From: Amphirosellinia nigrospora
Lineage: Eukaryota; Ascomycota; Sordariomycetes; Xylariales; Xylariaceae
Length of the DNA stretch: 64,000 bases
Reading direction: 5' to 3'
Assembly: GCA_004123355.1 (NCBI GenBank)
Contig: SCHM01000004.1
Location: forward strand, 5,855,017 to 5,919,016
Positions 58,447 to 64,000 of the stretch are shown here, one piece after another. A program made the position numbers and the translations under genes. Every line of letters starts with the position of its first letter. Position 1 is the first letter of the stretch. The notes below the pieces were generated by a model, which was not told the origin of the DNA, did no database searches, and saw only the letters and a program-made list of their open reading frames with translations.

Positions 58447-58905
58447 ATGTGTCAATACTGGTCGTCCTCGTTCCCTTGTGGGTGTTTCACTTGGCGGAAC
58501 TCGGGCTACTCGCTCTGCGCTAATCGCGGAGAAGAGGGATCCTGCACAATTTCGTTACGACGGTATCTGTGGAAGACCTTCTGCCCGCGTGCGCGCAAGG
58601 GCTTCAGAGGTAAGCAGTATACCTCGTGGTTGCGTTTGCCTGCTTGCTACAACAATCTTGACTCCAAGACGGTTGAGGAGTTGTGTTGTAAGTGCGACTC
58701 CTCGCCTACGAACTCCTCGGAGGGCCCCACGGTGTGGGCCTGCGCCGCTCACCTAGAGCTTGTGTCCGATGAAGTAGTGAGTCTCGAGGTTGCCGAGGAG
58801 CACTTTGAATACGCCGTCGCTCTCTGGCCGCCCGATCATCGGGCACGTTACTTTCGGAGAAAAGGGGATAAGGCTTGTTGTAAGGGTATGTGGTGGTCTT
58901 ATTAA
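58447..58905 (+). CDS. Small cysteine-rich protein
   Basis: 152 residues, single uninterrupted frame from ATG 58447. It starts MCQYWSSSFPCGCFTWRN and contains 13 cysteines, several paired (CGC, ELCCKC, ACCKG). The MC-x-Y...PCGC start resembles a loose group of small fungal proteins that probably bind zinc; their function is unknown. There is no signal peptide, so it is not a classical secreted effector. The C-terminal part (EEHFEYAVALWPPDH) is more ordinary. Third-position GC is high and the frame lacks the slips seen elsewhere. An internal GAGGTAAGCAG could be a cryptic donor, so splicing cannot be excluded. Confidence 0.5.
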   Translation: MCQYWSSSFPCGCFTWRNSGYSLCANRGEEGSCTISLRRYLWKTFCPRARKGFRGKQYTSWLRLPACYNNLDSKTVEELCCKCDSSPTNSSEGPTVWACAAHLELVSDEVVSLEVAEEHFEYAVALWPPDHRARYFRRKGDKACCKGMWWSY

Positions 58906-59814
58906 ACGAAACTACCTAGTACACCTACTCCTTCTTAACGTTTGTAAAAAGTCTTCTTTGTTTTGATTTTCTTGTTAATTCTTGTTTTCGTTGTCTTGTT
59001 TTCGCGTAGAAAAGATGGATTTTTAAAGCAGTAGGGCATGAAGAATATAGTCAAGGCAGAATAGAGAATTATCAGTTTGTAGAGGTTCCACCTAGTACAT
59101 GCTTGTCCCCTTCCCTACACACGCTTCTATCCTCCCTTATTCTCAGCAGTTTCATTTTGAATATGACAATCATCATTCTGTCCCAAATTTTCTACTAGCC
59201 CTATAAAAAAGAGCACAGGCACAGTATACGAAACGAAGCAGAGCAGATTTATGGTGTTAGGGACCTCAGCCCTCATCCAATCATGCAATATACTACATAG
59301 GTTGGGGTTCTTATAATGGTGACCCAGGCTACACAGTGCTCACTTCCGTTGTGTAAAGCTACGTCGAGAACCTTACATACAAAATCGGACTTATAGATCG
59401 AAGTAGTGTCAAACACATCGCTTTGGGGATGAACGTAAAGAGCGCCCGTGTGTCTATAAATCAAGTCTATTGAGTGACCTGTAGTTCATCTACTCCTTGT
59501 GGTATCTTGCGACCGAATCTTCCGAGTCAACATCTCCTGGGCCTCCAATTCCAGGTAAGATAGCTCTGGCACATCTAGTCGTCTATACTAAGAAGCACCC
59601 TCATTGGTCGTCATGTCTCTATCAACCAACCTGCGCTAGAATGGTGCAAAAGAAACAACGTTGCCCCTAACCATGCAAGACCGAATTTTTTGGTTCCGTC
59701 GCACATATGACAAAAGAAATGTAGCTATATCATGCCGTCATGCGGTATTAGGTCATCCGTGATTCGTGAAAACGCCGATGCGTCCCATCATGTATCGTAC
59801 GAGGGGCGACATAT
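58906..59814. other. Intergenic, convergent 3' ends
   Basis: About 0.9 kb with T-rich tracts (58950-59000). Likely 3' UTRs of the Cys-rich gene and eEF3. No gene. Confidence 0.5.
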
Positions 59815-62800
59815 TTAGTCATCCTCATCGGAGAAGACCTCCTCACCGCGCTTCCGGCGAGCCATACGCTCTACAAAGTCAAGTTAGTGAGTGTTTGAAC
59901 AGATAGAGTCGTCGAGGCTATCCACTTACCCTTCTTCTTCTTTCGTGCCTCGGAGCTGGTCAGCTTCGCCTTCTTCTTCGTCGAGACAATCTTGTTGCCC
60001 ATGGCGTCGAACTTATCCTCCTCGTCGTCGTCACCCTGCTTTAGCCTTGGACCGCCACCCTGACCCTGCACCCAGTTGTGGCCCGAGGGAGTCATCTTGC
60101 CGTCCATGACAGCCCAGACTTCCTCAGTAAGATCCTTGGTGAACTCGGCACTGTGAGTAATGATGATCACACCACCTTCGAACTTCTTCAAGGCCTTGGA
60201 CAGAGCACCCAGGGAGTCACGGTCCAGGTAGTTGGTAGGTTCGTCGAGGACAATCAAATGAGGGCGTTGCCACGAGCAAGCCGCAAGCACGACTTTGACA
60301 CGTTGACCACCGGACAGACCCTTCATACGAGAGTGAGAGACCAGCTCAGCATCGAGGCCGAAGTTGGAGCAGTGCGACTCAATCTCCTTGCGTACCAGGG
60401 GGCGGAACTGACCAGAGGCTAGGGCCTCCTTCATATCGACATCAGCAACCATCTTCTGGTGAGATGCGAGCAGCTCGCTACGTGGCAACCAAGCATTGTC
60501 GGCCGTCATCATGGGTACCCAACGCTCGTTCTTCATGCCTACATTCTCACCCAGAGCAAATGAGCATTCATACTCATAACTGTTCTTGAACTTTCTCCGG
60601 CTGTTGATACCGATAACACGTCGCTGGCTACCTTCGACCTTGAAGATCTTGTCCATAGCCTTCTCGTCATCCTCGGTGATGATCTTGTTAGCACGGTCCA
60701 TGGTCTCACGATCCTCGCCGGTCTGGAAACGCCATTGGATGTACTCGGAAGGAGTCTTGTCCAGGTGATTATCGATGTGAGCGAAAGCGTGCTGCTTGAT
60801 GTAGGCGATACGGATGTTCTCATGCTGGTAGATCTCACCGGCAGTGGGGATGAGTTCACCAGTGAGGACGTTGATTAGGGTTGACTTGCCGGCACCATTA
60901 GGACCGATGACGGCAATACGAGAACCGAGAGAACACTGGAACGTGATATCGGTTATTTGAGGCTTAGGGGTGCCGGGGTATTGGAAGCTCATCTTAGTCG
61001 CTCTCAGGATAGCCTTAGCCTTAGTCTTCACACCCTCAAGGAAACCGGGTTCCGGGAAGGAAAACTCGATCTCAGATTCTCCAAGTTCGTAATAAGATTT
61101 AGCTGAAGGGTTCTTGCGGACAAATTCCTTCAAGTTACCCTTGTACTTCTTGAGCTTGAATCGTTCGTAATGGATAATGTACTGCGTGACATTGTCCAAG
61201 AAACCACTATCGTGCGAGACGATAATGGAGGTGCAGGGCGAGTTGATGAGGTAGTCTTCGAGCCATTTGACGTTCTTCACATCAAGATGGTTAGTGGGCT
61301 CGTCGAGAAGCAGGATATCAGGTGCTTCGAAAACGGCACGGCATAGGGCCAGCTTCATCTTCCAACCACCAGACAGAGCAGTGATATCGCCAGAAATCAT
61401 GCTAGGTGAGAAGCCAAACTCGGCGAGACGGGCCTCGACCTCGTCCTTGGAAGACGAGACACTGGCCTCAGCCAACTTCTTCATAGTCCAGTCGATGGTG
61501 GTCATTTCGGTATCAGCCGAGTCCAAGTCGTGCTCAACGAAGACGGTCTTGACTTCGCTCTGCTTGGGGAAGCCCTCAACCTGCTCGTTGTTGATGGCAC
61601 GCATCAGGGTTGATTTACCAGAACCGTTGGGACCGCACAGACCGTAACGACGGCCACGCTTAAGACGCAAGTGGGTCTGGTTGAGTAGGATTTTCGCACC
61701 ATAGGCCAGTGAGAACGTGCAGTTGCAGAGGTCCTCACCGTCGTCATCCTCGTCTTCCTCTTTTTCGTCCTCTTCGATACCAGGGGAGGCACGCTTTCGG
61801 AGCGCATCCACAACGGCTTCGGCATCATCGCCAACAAGGACGGAGGCGAAAGGCTTGACGGCAGCAGCCCAGACAGCCGACTCAATCTCCTTCTCATCAA
61901 CGAGCTGGCCACCGATGGCGCCGATGTAGTCGACGACAGCAGAGAGTTTCTGGCGACGGCGGAGTGCTTGGCAGGGATGACAGCCTTGAGGTGGGCGACA
62001 ACAGTGTCAATGTCACCGTCGTGGCGAACTTCGGGAATCTTGCCATCCTTGATGTTACCGACGCGGATGATGGTGTCGAGAGCTTGCTTGGTCTTCTCAC
62101 GAGCTTCGGGGTCGGCAAGAGTCTCGAAGTTCTTGGTCAAACCAGGCATCATCTTAGGCAAGAAGGGAACGATATTGGGGTCGTCGACGAGCTTGCACAT
62201 GTTGTCAACGATGACGGCCGCCTTACGCTTGATGGCGGTCTCACGCTCAGCCAGACCACGATCAAGTAAAGGAACCATGAGGGCAAGCGTAGGCTCGTGA
62301 ACCTCGGTGACGAAAGTGGTTGCACCAAGCAAGTGTACGGTCTCAGGGACGTTCTCTGGCTTGGCAATACACTTGATAAGCTCAGGGATGAAGCGTTCGA
62401 TATCACGATTGACAATCAACTCGCAAATCTTTTCCATCGTCTTGTATGCACGGTCCTTGACCTCCTTCTTCGTATCCCACATAGCCCCGGAAATGACGGG
62501 AATCAGCTCGGGGACACGGTACGCCAACTGAGCCGGCGAGGTGCGGACCAGCGTGTCGACGCAGTCCAGGGCGGCCATCTTCTCAGGCCACTTCTGAGCG
62601 GTCAGAATGGAGTTGGTGATATGAGGCAGGGCGGCCTTGACGGAGTTGGGGTTGATTGCCTCGATGATGGCTAGGCAGCAGCGGTGGCAGCGTTCTTGAC
62701 AGCAGTGATCTTGTCACCAATAGCAGACAGGACCAGGGGTAAGAGGATGACGAGGTAAGGCTCAACGTTGGCTGATACCTCAGAGTGTTGCGCGATCGCC

Positions 62801-63368
62801 TGAATGGCGTTGGCGGCCTTCTCCCGGAGAGCAGCATCCTTCTTGTTCGTGATCTGCTTCTTTAGAGACTCGACGGTTCTGTTCAAAACGAGTTAGCTCA
62901 TTCGCAGCCGATAAAAAACATGATTTAGTGGTGATGGGAAATTTGATGAAAATGGAGCGACGTGGTAAAATTCCCATTGCCGGTTCGCTGAAGCCCGTCC
63001 AGAGGCTATGGGATGTTACTTGCAACAGCTGTGACGGGTGGCTGGCGAAAAGTACGGTGGGGGCACCAATACAATAAAAATGAGATAGTAACAACAAATC
63101 CAGTCGGGTAGCGCGCACAGAGCAAATACCACATATGCAAGATCATGTAGGCAAACGAATTTAGACATAGGGGCTCTTTGGGCCCTTAACTATAGTGGGG
63201 GTCAGAAATGAGCTTACTTTGTGGGAGCCTCCTGGTCCTCAATAGGGCCGTTAATGAAGGAGGCCAAGGCAGCGGATGCGTCCTTGGTAGCAGCAGCATC
63301 TTTAGAGATGGTGAGCTTGTTCATCAGGTCGTCCAGGACCTTGATGGACTGGGCGTTCTCGGAGGCAT
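59815..63368 (-). CDS. Translation elongation factor 3 (eEF3)
   Basis: Fungal-specific ribosome-bound ATPase that releases E-site tRNA; essential in yeast. Exons: 63368-63218, 62878-59930 and 59870-59815. Order of domains: HEAT repeats ([18 protein letters not shown] to about residue 320) and a four-helix bundle. ABC1 has Walker A GPNGSGKS, signature [12 protein letters not shown] and Walker [16 protein letters not shown]2 has [22 protein letters not shown] and [12 protein letters not shown], with the chromodomain insertion between its halves. The C-terminal tail is basic then acidic ([22 protein letters not shown]). Three single bases are missing: C in ATGCCC at the start (63365), C in GCCCTA (62674) and A in AGAAAACTC (61948). 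Restored, it is 1,052 residues, the normal length. In-frame losses in an essential gene argue for sequencing error. Confidence 0.96.
59871..59929 (-). other. Intron 2 of eEF3
   Basis: 59 nt, GTAAGT...TTGTAG. Splits the Glu codon before RMARRKRG. Confidence 0.85.
62879..63217 (-). other. Intron 1 of eEF3
   Basis: 339 nt, GTAAGC...GAACAG with CTAAC branch site. Long for this genome. It joins APTK to TVESLKKQI. Confidence 0.8.
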
Positions 63369-64000
63369 ATTGATTGATTTTCCTATGGTTTCTTTTTGGG
63401 TTGTTGTGGGGAGTAGACGGGAACGGGTATCGTAAGGGTGGATGAGATCTAGAGGAGGAATCTATCGAAGTGAATCGTTTTATCCGACGGTCGTGATCGT
63501 TGAGATGAAAAGCGGAAATCTAGAAAATCTAAGGGTGTGCGCGGTTGGTTCGTGGCCGGACGACGACGAAGAGCCACGCAGGTGCAGGTTTGGGTTGCTC
63601 GGAGAAATCAGAAACAGAACCTGCTCTAAATCTGGCCTCTGTGATGCCAAAGCCCAAGTTGCGAGAAGACGAACGAGCCCAGTGCAGGAACTCAGTTCTG
63701 GACTATCTTCTGGACAAGGATATGGGGATGAATTAAGAAAAGAAAAAAGTTGCTGGAGGGGAGAGTGGGAAAGATTAAGAGGACCTGTGAAGAGGGTGTG
63801 GACTAGATTTTATTTTCAGACGGTGGACGGTGGATGCGCCTTGCCTCAAAAAATTTCTACTATCTAGATTTTTCCCCCCCTAGCCATCCCCGATAAGGTA
63901 TCACGGTACATAAGATCCTTATCCGGTACAGTTCCAGTAGGTCTGCAGTAGGTATGTGGCATGTGCTAGAATCTTTGGTTGATTGGCCGGGCGGCCATGC
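63369..64000 (-). promoter_or_regulatory. eEF3 5' UTR and promoter region
   Basis: An ACCATAG acceptor about 17 bases before the ATG suggests a 5' UTR intron, usual for highly expressed fungal translation genes. Pyrimidine-rich tracts (minus strand) around 63735-63755 fit a strong promoter. Short plus-strand frames here are not supported. Confidence 0.45.

Overview
The window is nuclear DNA of a filamentous ascomycete fungus, most likely a Sordariomycete. The signs are a fungus-specific translation factor (eEF3), dense GT...AG introns of about 45-200 nt with CTAAC/CTGAC branch points, fungal-only families (Clr5-domain protein, DUF1996 secreted protein, a fungal seven-helix membrane protein) and intergenic DNA rich in the palindrome TACCTAGGTA. 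No virus, bacterial operon, CRISPR array, rRNA or convincing tRNA was seen.

Layout. 0-5 kb: an unrecognised partial gene, then an Hst3/Hst4-like sirtuin on the minus strand. 6-9 kb: a decayed cytochrome P450 and a CCCH-finger/RING-IBR-RING ubiquitin ligase. 10-21 kb: an aminoglycoside-phosphotransferase-fold kinase, mitochondrial malate dehydrogenase, a CofD/UPF0052 protein and the ER P5A ATPase Spf1. 22-34 kb: a secreted or membrane-anchored glycosidase with a carbohydrate-binding tail, an Rqt4/TRIP4-type zinc-finger protein, an N-myristoylation-type coiled-coil protein with 28-residue repeats, and a secreted SnoaL-like protein. 35-37 kb: a small seven-exon gene whose introns are copies of one another. 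38-49 kb: an Omega-like glutathione S-transferase, a Clr5-domain protein, glutaminyl-tRNA synthetase with 14 introns, and a secreted DUF1996 protein. 49-53.5 kb is gene-poor with degenerate repeats. 53.5-64 kb: a small hypothetical gene, a seven-helix membrane protein, a small cysteine-rich protein and eEF3.

The genes are mostly unlinked housekeeping functions (translation: eEF3, GlnRS, Rqt4; ER: Spf1; mitochondria: MDH; chromatin: sirtuin) mixed with accessory secreted or signalling genes. There is no biosynthetic cluster.

Two observations stand out. (1) At 35.3-36.9 kb, four of six introns of one gene are clear relatives of each other (142-147 nt, GT...AG) and the other two share their ends. 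When they are removed, all seven exons join into an intact 271-codon frame. This is the signature of introner-like elements, i.e. introns that multiply. (2) Nearly every conserved gene is broken by single-base losses inside short homopolymer runs (eEF3 3, Spf1 at least 6, GlnRS 1, MDH 2, sirtuin many). Essential genes are hit in the same way as others, so these are most likely assembly errors and not pseudogenes. Exon coordinates below were worked out by hand from splice sites and reading frame.
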